This document shows, in pieces, positions 34,567-43,025 of a stretch of DNA of 64,000 bases. Within the stretch, counting starts at the first letter, position 1. The number at the start of each line of letters is the position of its first letter. This DNA comes from JAYPHU01 sp964611435 (GTDB lineage Bacteria; Pseudomonadota; Alphaproteobacteria; Rhodospirillales; UBA2165), in NCBI GenBank assembly GCA_964611435.1, contig CAZSXT010000010.1, positions 1-64,000 on the forward strand. Reading direction: 5' to 3'. The notes beneath the pieces were generated by a model. The model saw only the letters and a program-made list of their open reading frames with translations, ran no database searches and had not been told where the DNA came from. Both the position numbers and the translations under genes were made by a program.

Positions 34567-36003
34567 GTGACCACCATTGTCTGGTTCCGCCGGGATTTGC
34601 GCCTGACCGATAACCCCGCGCTGAGCGCGGCGGCGGCGCGCGGCCCGGTGATCCCGGTTTATATTCATGACGAGGAGGGTTCAGGCGAAATGCGGGCCAT
34701 CGGCGGCGCGTCCCGCTGGTGGCTGCATCATAGCCTGACGGAATTGGATAAGAGCCTCGGCGGGCTCGGCCTGTTTCGGGAGCCGGCGTTGGATGTTCTC
34801 CAAAAGCTGGTGACGACGACCGGCGCAGATGCCGTTTATTGGAACCGCCTATATGAACCGGACGCCATTGCCCGCGACATGGAGATCAAATCGGCGCTGA
34901 CCAAAGCCGGGATCGAAGCCAATAGCTTCCCCGGCAATCTGTTGCATGAACCGTGGGAGACCGTGAAAAACGACGGTACGCCGTTCAAAGTGTTCACACC
35001 GTTCTGGCGGGCGGCGCGTGCCAAGCCGGGGGCGCCGCCTCTGCCCGCCCCGGCGGTGATCTTGGCCCCCTTTCCGTTGTTCAGCGAGGCGCTGGAGGAT
35101 TGGAACCTGACGCCCCACGCCCCCAATTGGGCCGCTGGGTGGAGCGAATTCTGGCAACCGGGGGAGGCCGGCGCGGCAGAAGCCTTGGACACATTCCTGG
35201 ACGAGAAACTGTCCGGCTATGGCGAACTGCGCGACCGGCCCGATTTGGATCAGACCTCCCGGCTGTCGCCCCATCTGCACTTCGGTGAAATCTCCCCCCG
35301 GCAAATTTTCGCCCGGGCCACACATCTGATGGATCGTCAACCGGTGCGCGGCGGTGACGGTGAAAAGTTCCTGAGCGAAGTAGGCTGGCGGGAATATTCC
35401 CATCACCTTCTGTATCACTATCCCAATCTGCCGACCGCCAACTGGAAACCGGCCTTCGACGCCTATCCATGGCGGGACAGCGCGGACGATTTGCGCGCCT
35501 GGCAGCAGGGGCAAACCGGCTATCCCATGGTCGATGCAGGCCTCAGAGAGCTCTGGACCACCGGGACCATGCACAACCGGGTGCGGATGATCGCCGCCAG
35601 TTTTTTGATCAAGCACCTGCGGATCGACTGGCGCGAGGGCGAGGCGTGGTTTTGGGACACGCTGTTGGACGCCGACACGGCTAACAACGCCGCCGGCTGG
35701 CAGTGGGTGGCCGGCAGCGGCGCTGACGGGTCACCCTATTTCCGCATCTTCAACCCCATCACCCAGGGACGTAAATTTGACCCCGAGGGCGATTACGTCC
35801 GCAAATGGTGCCCGGAACTAGCAGGATTGCCGAACAAATTGATCCACGCGCCGTTCGAAGCGACGGAGATCGAGCTGGCCGCCGCCGGCATCAAACTGGG
35901 CGAGACCTACCCCCACCCCATTGTCGATCACAAAATCGCCCGGGAAAACGCGCTGGCGGGATACGAGAAGGTGAAACAGGCCCAAACCGCCCAAGAACGT
36001 TGA
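34567..36003 (+). CDS. phr: Deoxyribodipyrimidine photolyase
   Basis: The 478 aa class I photolyase uses blue light and FADH to split cyclobutane pyrimidine dimers. It begins TTIVWFRRDLRLTDNPAL (antenna/Rossmann domain) and has the C-terminal FAD-binding region with WREYSHHLLYHYP, YPMVDAGLRELWTTG, HNRVRM and NNAAGWQWVAGSG. All are characteristic of CPD photolyase. GTG at 34567 follows the HNH stop directly, so the two are likely co-transcribed, which hints at a shared DNA-related setting. Its TGA stop lies within the rpsD -35 box. Confidence 0.95.
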   Translation: MTTIVWFRRDLRLTDNPALSAAAARGPVIPVYIHDEEGSGEMRAIGGASRWWLHHSLTELDKSLGGLGLFREPALDVLQKLVTTTGADAVYWNRLYEPDAIARDMEIKSALTKAGIEANSFPGNLLHEPWETVKNDGTPFKVFTPFWRAARAKPGAPPLPAPAVILAPFPLFSEALEDWNLTPHAPNWAAGWSEFWQPGEAGAAEALDTFLDEKLSGYGELRDRPDLDQTSRLSPHLHFGEISPRQIFARATHLMDRQPVRGGDGEKFLSEVGWREYSHHLLYHYPNLPTANWKPAFDAYPWRDSADDLRAWQQGQTGYPMVDAGLRELWTTGTMHNRVRMIAASFLIKHLRIDWREGEAWFWDTLLDADTANNAAGWQWVAGSGADGSPYFRIFNPITQGRKFDPEGDYVRKWCPELAGLPNKLIHAPFEATEIELAAAGIKLGETYPHPIVDHKIARENALAGYEKVKQAQTAQER

Positions 36004-36027
36004 CACCGGGGTCAAATTCCCTATAGT
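36000..36027 (+). promoter_or_regulatory. rpsD: Sigma-70 promoter of rpsD
   Basis: TTGACA (36000-36005) is a perfect -35, followed after 16 bases by TATAGT (36022-36027). The -35 overlaps the photolyase stop codon. It would give rpsD a leader of about 120 nt, which contains a hairpin TACCGG/CCGGTA (36054-36059 with 36068-36073) and further GC-rich segments, as might be expected for autoregulation by S4. Confidence 0.6.
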
Positions 36028-36157
36028 CCCGCGCTCATTCCCGAGAATGTGGATACCGGCAATAGGTCCGGTACGCCCGCCGCCGGATACCCCAAAGACT
36101 TTCCGGGTCGGACTATCGGGACAAAAACGACCGGTTAACGAGTGAGAGAGACGAACC

Positions 36158-36772
36158 ATGACCAAACGCATCCGTGCGAAATACAAGATCGACCGCCGCC
36201 TTCGGGTCAACCTGTGGGGCCGGCCCAAATCCCCCTTCAACACCCGCGAATACGGCCCGGGCCTGCACGGCCAGCGGCGCAAGAAGCAGTCTGACTTTGG
36301 CCTGCAGCTCCAGGCCAAGCAGAAGCTCAAGGGCTATTACGGCAATATCTCGGAGAAGCAGTTCCGCCGCTATTACCACGATGCGGCCCGGCGCCCCGGT
36401 GATACGTCGGAAAACCTGATCGGCCTGTTGGAGCGCCGGCTGGACGCCGTCATCTACCGGATGAAGTTCGTGCCGACCGTGTTTTCCGCCCGGCAGTTCA
36501 TCAACCACGGCCATATCCGGGTGAACGGCAAACGGGTTAACATCCCGTCCTATTCGGTGAAGGACGGCGACATCATTGAGATCAAGGAAAAGTCCCGGGA
36601 TCTGCAGATTGTGCTGGAAGCCGCCGGCTCGCCGGAGCGGGACGTGCCGGAGTATGTCCAAGTGGACCACGGCAAAATGCGCGGCAGCTATATCCGCCAG
36701 CCTGGCCTCGCCGACGTGCCCTATCCGGTGCAGATGGAACCGAACCTGGTGATCGAGTATTACTCCCGCTAA
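36158..36772 (+). CDS. rpsD: 30S ribosomal protein S4
   Basis: S4 is a primary 16S rRNA-binding protein that starts 30S assembly. The 204 aa protein has the usual N-terminal basic domain (TKRIRAKYKIDRRLRVNLWG), the PGLHGQRRKKQSDFGLQL segment and an S4 RNA-binding domain (about 95-155; RRLDAVIYRMKF, HGHIRVNGKRVNIPSY). It is a single-gene unit, with its own promoter and terminator, rather than part of the alpha operon. Confidence 0.98.
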   Translation: MTKRIRAKYKIDRRLRVNLWGRPKSPFNTREYGPGLHGQRRKKQSDFGLQLQAKQKLKGYYGNISEKQFRRYYHDAARRPGDTSENLIGLLERRLDAVIYRMKFVPTVFSARQFINHGHIRVNGKRVNIPSYSVKDGDIIEIKEKSRDLQIVLEAAGSPERDVPEYVQVDHGKMRGSYIRQPGLADVPYPVQMEPNLVIEYYSR

Positions 36773-36794
36773 GTCCGGGTTTCAGACCGAAATC

Positions 36795-36826
36795 AAAAAG
36801 GCCGCCTCATCAAGGCGGCCTTTTTT
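36795..36826 (+). terminator. Rho-independent terminator after rpsD
   Basis: The 9 bp stem AGGCCGCCT/AGGCGGCCT (36799-36807 with 36813-36821, 5 nt loop CATCA) is flanked by an A run before and a T run after. It lies 23 bp beyond the rpsD stop and could also act on transcripts coming from gcrA on the other strand. Confidence 0.9.
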
Positions 36827-36893
36827 GGTTGGTGGAACATACGGTCGGCTAGCGACCCAAACATCAATAAACGAAGTGGCGGTGACCCGCCAC

Positions 36894-37250
36894 CTACGCC
36901 GCAGCCGTTTTCTTCTTCGGCGGCACGTAGGCGATTTTGCAGTGATCTTCGCAATAGGGTTTACCGTCCACCGCCGGGTTGCCGCAAAAGCGGAAATCGT
37001 CCTCGCCCGGTTCGCCTTCAGGCCAGGAACACTGGTTGGCCTTAAGCCGTTCCAGGGTGACCACGTTGGGTTCCCGTTTCGGCGCGGCGGGCGCGCGGCG
37101 CATGGCTAAATCAAGCCGGCGGACTTTGCCGACAACGGCATTCTTGGTGATGCCGAGCCGACGGCCAATTTCACTGGCGGAAAGGCCGGTCGCCCAAAGT
37201 TTGGTCAGTTCCTCGACCCGTTCCGGTGTCCATTCATGGGTGACGGTCAT
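36894..37250 (-). CDS. gcrA: Cell cycle regulator GcrA
   Basis: GcrA binds RNA polymerase sigma-70 holoenzyme and methylated GANTC sites to control cell-cycle genes in alphaproteobacteria. The 118 aa protein has the N-terminal helix-turn-helix (EWTPERVEELTKLWATGLSA, then EIGRRLGITKNAVVGKVRRL) and the C-terminal cysteine/histidine part (CSWPEG, FCGNPAVDGKPYCEDH). It is shorter than Caulobacter GcrA (173 aa) because the linker is short. The start MTVTHEW at 37250 is chosen; the open frame to 37352 is low complexity. Confidence 0.92.
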   Translation of the reverse strand: MTVTHEWTPERVEELTKLWATGLSASEIGRRLGITKNAVVGKVRRLDLAMRRAPAAPKREPNVVTLERLKANQCSWPEGEPGEDDFRFCGNPAVDGKPYCEDHCKIAYVPPKKKTAAA

Positions 37251-37559
37251 GATCTCAATTACCCTCCGGTTAGAGTGTTGCGTACTTCCGGTTTGTCCTT
37301 GTTGGTTTGGAAAACCCCCGTTGAAGCCACCCGTCTCCCCGCCGCGAGCCAAGCGCCTTCATTTACCTTACGCGGGATTCATACTACATTTAGGGTTTTT
37401 GAACAACATTCCCCACAACATTTTGTGCATAAATTTGTGTATAAGTCGGCTTTTCCTGGGGATTTCTCGGAAAAACGGTGACTTTTTCAGGTTGACTCGG
37501 CTATGATTTTAAAAAATAGGGCCGTAGGTGGACTTTCAGGGGCCCAAAGAGCCAGAGAC
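37251..37559. promoter_or_regulatory. Divergent intergenic region gcrA / SH3 gene
   Basis: About 310 bp hold the promoters of both genes. Two GANTC motifs, the target of the CcrM methyltransferase, are seen: GATTC at 37376-37380 and GACTC at 37494-37498. A moderately AT-rich part lies at 37380-37445. No terminator or RNA gene was recognised. Confidence 0.4.
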
Positions 37560-38345
37560 ATGCCGCGTCTTATCCGTATCACAACCTATATGTTGTTCGT
37601 TGCCGGTCTGACCGTGCAGGTCGCAGTGGCGCATGCCCAGACGGCCAAGACATTTCTGGGCGAAGCGCTGTCCGGTTCTGATGGGACCTATTTAGTGCTG
37701 AAAGACGTCAATGTGAGGTCCAAGCCTCTGACCAAATCCAAGCGCGTGGGCCGTTTCCGAAAAGGCGCGCGCATCCAGTCTCCCGGCAAAGCAAAAGGGA
37801 CACAATGGATAGCCGTGCGTCAGGACGGCAAAGAACTGGGATTCATCTATGGCACCGCCCTGGCGCCGGTCTTGGACGGAAAGCTAAAGAAGGATTTGAC
37901 CGGGTCGCTCGCCTCGGCGGGTAAACCCGCGTGCAAATATGTCATCGCTTTTGCCCAACGCAACGAAATCGAAGGCGAGCAGCAGATTATCAGTGATTAT
38001 GACGTCACCCTGAACTGCACTTACAAAAATCAGCCGGTGGAGTTGTTCGCGTCTATGTTCTTTACCGAGTTGCCGTATCTCGATCTAAAGAAAGACCTTT
38101 TCCAGATCAACGTCGATGTATTGGGCGTCTCGGAAGCCGAAGACGATAGCCTGTCGATTATTTCAATCTATCAGCCGTCAAAGGCCGAAATCCGGTACGA
38201 GGGCGCATCGGATCCCGGCCTGGCGGCTACGGAGAAGCCCGCTCCGATCAAGGCGAATGACGTCCCCGGGGCATTACGCGGCGCCTTGGCCTTCGCGTAT
38301 AAGACGTGGAAGGACTCCGTCTGGCAGGACTTGTCCGAGCAATAG
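37560..38345 (+). CDS. Secreted SH3-domain protein
   Basis: This is a 261 aa protein with a signal peptide (residues 1-27, ending VAHAQ) and a bacterial SH3 domain (about 45-105; VLKDVNVRSKPLTKSKRVGR and WIAVRQDGKELGFIYGTAL). The remaining 150 residues are unassigned. Such proteins usually sit in the periplasm and bind cell wall or partner proteins. ATG at 37560 is taken because it places the signal peptide at the N-terminus; the frame opens at 37503. It is convergent with purD, 18 bp away. Confidence 0.78.
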   Translation: MPRLIRITTYMLFVAGLTVQVAVAHAQTAKTFLGEALSGSDGTYLVLKDVNVRSKPLTKSKRVGRFRKGARIQSPGKAKGTQWIAVRQDGKELGFIYGTALAPVLDGKLKKDLTGSLASAGKPACKYVIAFAQRNEIEGEQQIISDYDVTLNCTYKNQPVELFASMFFTELPYLDLKKDLFQINVDVLGVSEAEDDSLSIISIYQPSKAEIRYEGASDPGLAATEKPAPIKANDVPGALRGALAFAYKTWKDSVWQDLSEQ

Positions 38346-38363
38346 ACCCAATTCGCCCGAGTC

Positions 38364-39641
38364 CTATTTCTCCCGGGCAATCGCCCGCCAGCCAATGTCC
38401 CGCCGGCAAAATCCCTCGGGCCAGTCAATCGCATCCACGGCCGTATAGGCTTTGGTCTGCGCGACCTTCACACTTGAGCCCAGAGCGGTCACGCCCAGAA
38501 CCCGTCCCCCGTTGGCGGCGACCTGGCCATCCACGAACTTGGTGCCTGCATGCAGGATGGTGACATCGGGATCAGCCGCCGCCGCATCCAGATTGCCGAT
38601 CACCGAACCCTTTTCATAAGACCCCGGATAGCCGTTTGCGGCCATCACCACCACCATGGCGGCCTCGTCCCGCCAATTCAGCGCGATCTCGGACAGCCTG
38701 CCTTCGGCGGCGGCGTCCAACGCTTCAAGCATGTCGGAATCGGCACGCGCCATCAGGACCTGACACTCCGGATCGCCAAACCGAACGTTGAATTCCAGCA
38801 CCTTGGCGCCGTTGTCAGTGATCATCAGTCCGGCGAACAGAACGCCCGTGTAAGGCCGGCCTTCCGCGGCCATGCCGTCGATGGTCGGCTGGATAACGGT
38901 TCTCATGATCTCGGCCTCCAGCGCAGGTGTGACCACCGGGGCCGGGGAATAAGCGCCCATGCCGCCCGTGTTCGGCCCCTTGTCCCCGTCATAAACCGCC
39001 TTGTGATCCTGGGCGGAAACCAGCGCAACCGCCGACTTGCCATCAACCAGGGCAAAGAAACTGGCCTCTTCGCCGGTCAGAAATTCTTCGACCACCACTT
39101 CATCGCCGGCCTCACCGAACACCCGCTCGACCATGATCTCGTCCAAGGCCTGGAGGGCTTCGTCCTCCGTCTGGGCGAGGATCACGCCTTTGCCGGCGGC
39201 TAGGCCGCTCGCCTTGATGACGATGGGCGCCCCCTGTTCTTTGACATAAGCGACGGCCTCAGCGTGATCGCTGAACCGGCCATAGGCGGCGGTTGGAATG
39301 TCGTACTTGGCGAACAAATCCTTCATGAACGCTTTGGAACCTTCCAGGATCGCCGCGTCCTTGGTCGGACCAAACGCTTTGATGCCGGCGGCGCGCAATT
39401 CGTCCACGAGACCCAGCACCAACGGCGCTTCCGGACCCACCACCACCAAATCGATTTTGTTGTCCTTGGCGAAGGCGACAAGCGCGGGCACGTCTTCGGC
39501 GCCGATATCCACACATTCGGCGACATCAGAAATGCCGGCATTCCCCGGCGCGCAATAGAGCGCGTCGCATTTCGGCGACCGGGCGATGGCCCAGCACAAC
39601 GCGTGTTCCCGTCCGCCGCCACCAACGACCAATACTTTCAT
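38364..39641 (-). CDS. purD: Phosphoribosylamine-glycine ligase
   Basis: PurD (GAR synthetase) couples phosphoribosylamine and glycine with ATP in purine synthesis. The 425 aa protein starts MKVLVVGGGGREHALCWA and has the ATP-grasp core: KASGLAAGKGVILA, VVVEEFLTGEEASFFALVDG, GPNTGGMGAYSPAP and FNVRFGDPECQVL. ATG at 39641 is chosen, since 15 upstream codons from 39686 do not fit the family. It is divergent from xseA. Confidence 0.97.
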   Translation of the reverse strand: MKVLVVGGGGREHALCWAIARSPKCDALYCAPGNAGISDVAECVDIGAEDVPALVAFAKDNKIDLVVVGPEAPLVLGLVDELRAAGIKAFGPTKDAAILEGSKAFMKDLFAKYDIPTAAYGRFSDHAEAVAYVKEQGAPIVIKASGLAAGKGVILAQTEDEALQALDEIMVERVFGEAGDEVVVEEFLTGEEASFFALVDGKSAVALVSAQDHKAVYDGDKGPNTGGMGAYSPAPVVTPALEAEIMRTVIQPTIDGMAAEGRPYTGVLFAGLMITDNGAKVLEFNVRFGDPECQVLMARADSDMLEALDAAAEGRLSEIALNWRDEAAMVVVMAANGYPGSYEKGSVIGNLDAAAADPDVTILHAGTKFVDGQVAANGGRVLGVTALGSSVKVAQTKAYTAVDAIDWPEGFCRRDIGWRAIAREK

Positions 39642-39735
39642 GATTATAGCCCCACCGTTGAGTTGATCCGTTTTCGGTTCTTTCATAATTCCGCCTATAC
39701 GGAGACCAACTCATAGCATAAATTGTCATCAAGTC

Positions 39736-41214
39736 ATGTCCGAACTCGAACCATTTGACAGCCCCTTTGAGGGGCCGAACGATCCGGCTGCCGCACCGGG
39801 CGACAACCGTCCGGTGTTTTCGGTCAGTGATATTTCCCAGGCGTTGAAGCGCACCGTCGAAGACAATTTTTCCCACGTGCGGGTGCGCGGCGAAATTTCC
39901 CGGCTGACCGTGGCGAGGTCCGGCCACATGTATCTGACTTTGAAGGACGAGAATGCGGTGCTGGACGGCGTCTGTTGGCGGGGCACGGTCGGGCGGTTGT
40001 CTGTTTCCCCGGAAGACGGGATGGAGGTGATCGTCACCGGCAGGCTTTCCACCTACGCCGGGCGATCCAGCTATCAGATTGTTATCGAACAGATGGAGGT
40101 GGCGGGCGAAGGCGCACTCCTCAAAATGCTGGAAGACCGGCGCAAGAAGCTGCTGGCCGAAGGTTTGTTTGACGAGGACCGCAAGAAGGATATCCCCTAT
40201 ATCCCTGAAGTGATCGGCGTGGTGACCTCGCCCACCGGCGCGGTGCTTCGGGATATAATGCACCGGCTGCGTGACCGTTTTCCCCGCCACGTGCTGCTGT
40301 GGCCGGTGAATGTGCAAGGCGACGGCGCTGCCGGTCAGGTGGCCGCCGCCATTGACGGGTTTAACCGGATGAAAGAAGGCGGGGCCGTGACAAGGCCTGA
40401 TGTTCTGATTGTGGCGCGGGGCGGTGGCAGCCTGGAAGACTTGTGGGCCTTCAACGAAGAAGTGGTGGTGCGCGCTGCGGCAGCCAGCGTGATCCCGCTC
40501 ATTTCCGCTGTCGGCCACGAAACAGACACGACGCTAATTGACTTTGCCTCGGACCGCCGCGCGCCCACGCCGACAGCAGCGGCTGAGATGGCGGTGCCGG
40601 TCCGCACCGAGTTGATAGCCCAAGTGGCCGACGACGGGGCCAGACTGCAACGCGCTATTCACCGGTTACTGCAGGACGGCGCACGCATCATCGATGGGCT
40701 GGCCAGGGGAATTCCCGACCCGGCGCGCCTGGCTCAGGAAGCAACCCTGCGCCTGGATGACCGGAGTGAGCAACTGCTCCGTGCCAAGGATGTATATTTG
40801 AACGACCTACGTGGGGAGGTAGCCCGGCTCGCGGGTGGATTGATCAGCCCGGCCGGGCAGATCGGCCGGAAGTCGGACCAGCTTACCGCGCAGGTCCTGG
40901 CTTGGCGGCGCGGCATGACCGCGTATTTGAACGAGAGAAGCAATGATCTCGAACGCCAATCCCTTCGGCTTGATGGTGTCTCCTACCAGCGGGTTCTGGA
41001 CCGGGGTTTTGCCTTGGTAACCGATGACACCGGTGACTTGGTCAACGCCGCCTCGGCCAAGCACGGTCAGTCCGTGAACATCCGCTTCAAGGATGGTGAC
41101 GTAGGCGCGCAGGTGGTGTCATCGGACGGATCGACGCCACCCTCACCGAAACCAAAGAAGAAGCCCGCCGACAAATCTGAACCCGACTCGGACCCGCAAG
41201 GGACGCTTCTGTGA
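39736..41214 (+). CDS. xseA: Exodeoxyribonuclease VII large subunit
   Basis: XseA is the catalytic subunit of ExoVII, which degrades single-stranded DNA. The 492 aa protein has an N-terminal OB-fold (about 25-125; FSVSDISQALKRTVEDNF and VRVRGEISRLTVARSGHMYL), the catalytic region with VARGGGSLEDLWAFNEE and SAVGHETDTTLIDFASDRRA, and a coiled-coil C-terminal part. The small subunit gene xseB is not nearby. Its stop overlaps the GTG of the following peptidase gene. Confidence 0.96.
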   Translation: MSELEPFDSPFEGPNDPAAAPGDNRPVFSVSDISQALKRTVEDNFSHVRVRGEISRLTVARSGHMYLTLKDENAVLDGVCWRGTVGRLSVSPEDGMEVIVTGRLSTYAGRSSYQIVIEQMEVAGEGALLKMLEDRRKKLLAEGLFDEDRKKDIPYIPEVIGVVTSPTGAVLRDIMHRLRDRFPRHVLLWPVNVQGDGAAGQVAAAIDGFNRMKEGGAVTRPDVLIVARGGGSLEDLWAFNEEVVVRAAAASVIPLISAVGHETDTTLIDFASDRRAPTPTAAAEMAVPVRTELIAQVADDGARLQRAIHRLLQDGARIIDGLARGIPDPARLAQEATLRLDDRSEQLLRAKDVYLNDLRGEVARLAGGLISPAGQIGRKSDQLTAQVLAWRRGMTAYLNERSNDLERQSLRLDGVSYQRVLDRGFALVTDDTGDLVNAASAKHGQSVNIRFKDGDVGAQVVSSDGSTPPSPKPKKKPADKSEPDSDPQGTLL

Positions 41215-42017
41215 GAAGTCTGATCTTTGCGCTGGTTCTTTGTCTGGCGGTGAGTCCTGCTTACGCCCAGTCCACGACCTTCACGCTAGAGGGAAATGCC
41301 GCTCAAGGGGGATTGGTGATCGGCCATACGGAGCCGCACGCCAAAGTCTTTCTCGACAACAAGGAAGTGCCTGTTTCCAAGACCGGGACGTTTCTGTTGG
41401 GCTTTGCCTGGAATGCCGGCGACGAGGCCCAGTTGGTTGTCCGGATCGGCCGCAGGGAAGACATTCGGACTCTTGCCATCCGACAGCGGCAGTTCAAGGA
41501 ACAGCGCATCGACGGATTGCCCAAGCGCAAGGTGAGCCCGAACCCGGCTGATCTGAAACGGATCGCCCGTGAAAAGAAAGAAATGGAGGCGGCGAAGCGA
41601 GTGCGTACGCCCGAGCCGTTTTTTCTGTCCGGTTTTCAGCAACCAGCCGAGGGCCGGGTCAGCGGCGTTTATGGCAGCCGCCGTATTCTCAACGGCCAGC
41701 CGCGGCGGCCGCACTTTGGTCTCGATATCGCCGCACCCCAAGGGACGCCTGTTCGTGCGCTGGCGGACGGGATCGTCCGATTTGTCCATCCCGGCATGTT
41801 TTTCAACGGGAAAACCGTGCTGATTGATCACGGGATGGGGCTCAATTCCATCTATATCCACATGAGCGCCACCAACGTGAAGGCCGGCGTGACGGTGAAG
41901 AAGGGTGACCTGATCGGCGCGGTCGGCCGCACCGGCCGCGCGACCGGGCCTCATTTACACTTGGGCGTTTCACTGAATGGGACGCCGCTTGATCCGGGAT
42001 TGCTGGTGGGGCGGTGA
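41211..42017 (+). CDS. Periplasmic M23 peptidase
   Basis: This is a 268 aa secreted peptidase: signal peptide (1-20, ending PAYAQ), a beta-rich region (about 22-85) and a LytM domain with complete zinc ligands, HFGLDIAAP, YIHMSA and GPHLHLG. Peptidoglycan endopeptidase activity is expected. It begins with GTG overlapping the xseA TGA (GTGA), so the two are coupled. A palindromic repeat follows 10 bp after its stop. Confidence 0.9.
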   Translation: MRSLIFALVLCLAVSPAYAQSTTFTLEGNAAQGGLVIGHTEPHAKVFLDNKEVPVSKTGTFLLGFAWNAGDEAQLVVRIGRREDIRTLAIRQRQFKEQRIDGLPKRKVSPNPADLKRIAREKKEMEAAKRVRTPEPFFLSGFQQPAEGRVSGVYGSRRILNGQPRRPHFGLDIAAPQGTPVRALADGIVRFVHPGMFFNGKTVLIDHGMGLNSIYIHMSATNVKAGVTVKKGDLIGAVGRTGRATGPHLHLGVSLNGTPLDPGLLVGR

Positions 42018-42027
42018 CATAATTTTA

Positions 42028-42124
42028 GTCATGCGCGGGCAGCTACGAAGGAGTGAGACCCGCGTACCCACCTTAAATTTAAACATGGGTCCACGGGTCA
42101 CCACTGCGCGGGCCCGTGGATGAC
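42028..42124. repeat. Composite palindromic repeat, copy 1
   Basis: This 97 bp intergenic element starts GTCATGCGCGGG and ends CCCGTGGATGAC, imperfect inverted ends. It holds two inner palindromes: CGCGGG/CCCGCG (42034-42039 with 42059-42064) and CCACGGG/CCCGTGG (42091-42097 with 42113-42119). The same order of elements recurs at 52887-52977. It lies just after a gene stop, as REP/BIME-like elements do. Confidence 0.7.
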
Positions 42125-42145
42125 TATAATGGTTAAAATGGATGG

Positions 42146-43021
42146 CTAATCAGGCCAGCGGTTGTGAACCCACAGCCACTGTTCCGGCCGCTCGGTGATC
42201 CACTCGCTCAGATGGCGATTTACTTCGGTCATCAGTGCGGCAATATCCGCCGTCTTGTCGCCGGTGTCCGGCTTATCAACCGGCGGATAAACAGTCACCC
42301 GGAACCGCGCACCCTCAAGGCGCTCCACCCGCGTGGGCACCAGCGGACAGTCGTAGCGGTAGGCCAATTCGGCCACAGCGGGCGCGGTCATGGCGTCCCG
42401 GCCGAGAAAAGGCACAGAGATGCCGTCATTCATTTTTTGGTCCACCAGCATGGCCATGTGATCGCCCCGGCGAAGGGCGCGTAAGATTGCCTTGGCGCCT
42501 TCCGAACCCTTGGGATAGAGATCGCTGCCCAGAGCGTACCGCCCTTTCTGCACCAGTTTGTCAAAAAACGGATTATTAGCGCGACGATAGACCAGATGCA
42601 CGGTGAGCCCACGCTTGGTGCCGGCCAGGGGCGAGATCTCCCAATTGGCGATATGACCGCCAAAAAACAACCCCGGCATACTGTCATCGCGGAGCGCGTC
42701 GCAATGCTCGACACCCACAACTTCGACCCGGCTGTTTTCTACGTAAGGATCGAACTTGCCCAAATGCGGATGTTCGCCGGCGGTGCGCCCCAAATTGTCC
42801 CACATTTTTAGGACGGTTTTCTCAATCTGTTCAGGGGACATCTGAGGGAAGCACTTCGCCAGGTTACGCCGGGCGTTGTTGCTGACCCTGAGGCGCGGGC
42901 CAAAGGTGCGGCCAATCCAGCCACCCAACCCTGACGCCGCATCAAGTGGGAGAACGGCGAAAATTGAATAGACGCACCAGGCCGCGCCGGCTTCTAGAAT
43001 ATGGCCAAATCGACGCACCAT
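42146..43021 (-). CDS. lpxL: Lauroyl/lipid A acyltransferase family protein
   Basis: The 291 aa protein belongs to the LpxL/LpxM/HtrB acyltransferases that add secondary acyl chains to Kdo-lipid A at the inner membrane. The catalytic HX4(D/E) motif is GGHIANWE (near residue 121), with VDQKMNDGISVPFLGRD further on. It is the last gene of the minus-strand set msbA-DUF374-waaA-lpxK-lpxL, 4 bp after lpxK. Whether it is LpxL- or LpxM-like in substrate cannot be decided. Confidence 0.88.
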   Translation of the reverse strand: MVRRFGHILEAGAAWCVYSIFAVLPLDAASGLGGWIGRTFGPRLRVSNNARRNLAKCFPQMSPEQIEKTVLKMWDNLGRTAGEHPHLGKFDPYVENSRVEVVGVEHCDALRDDSMPGLFFGGHIANWEISPLAGTKRGLTVHLVYRRANNPFFDKLVQKGRYALGSDLYPKGSEGAKAILRALRRGDHMAMLVDQKMNDGISVPFLGRDAMTAPAVAELAYRYDCPLVPTRVERLEGARFRVTVYPPVDKPDTGDKTADIAALMTEVNRHLSEWITERPEQWLWVHNRWPD

Positions 43022-43025
43022 GATG

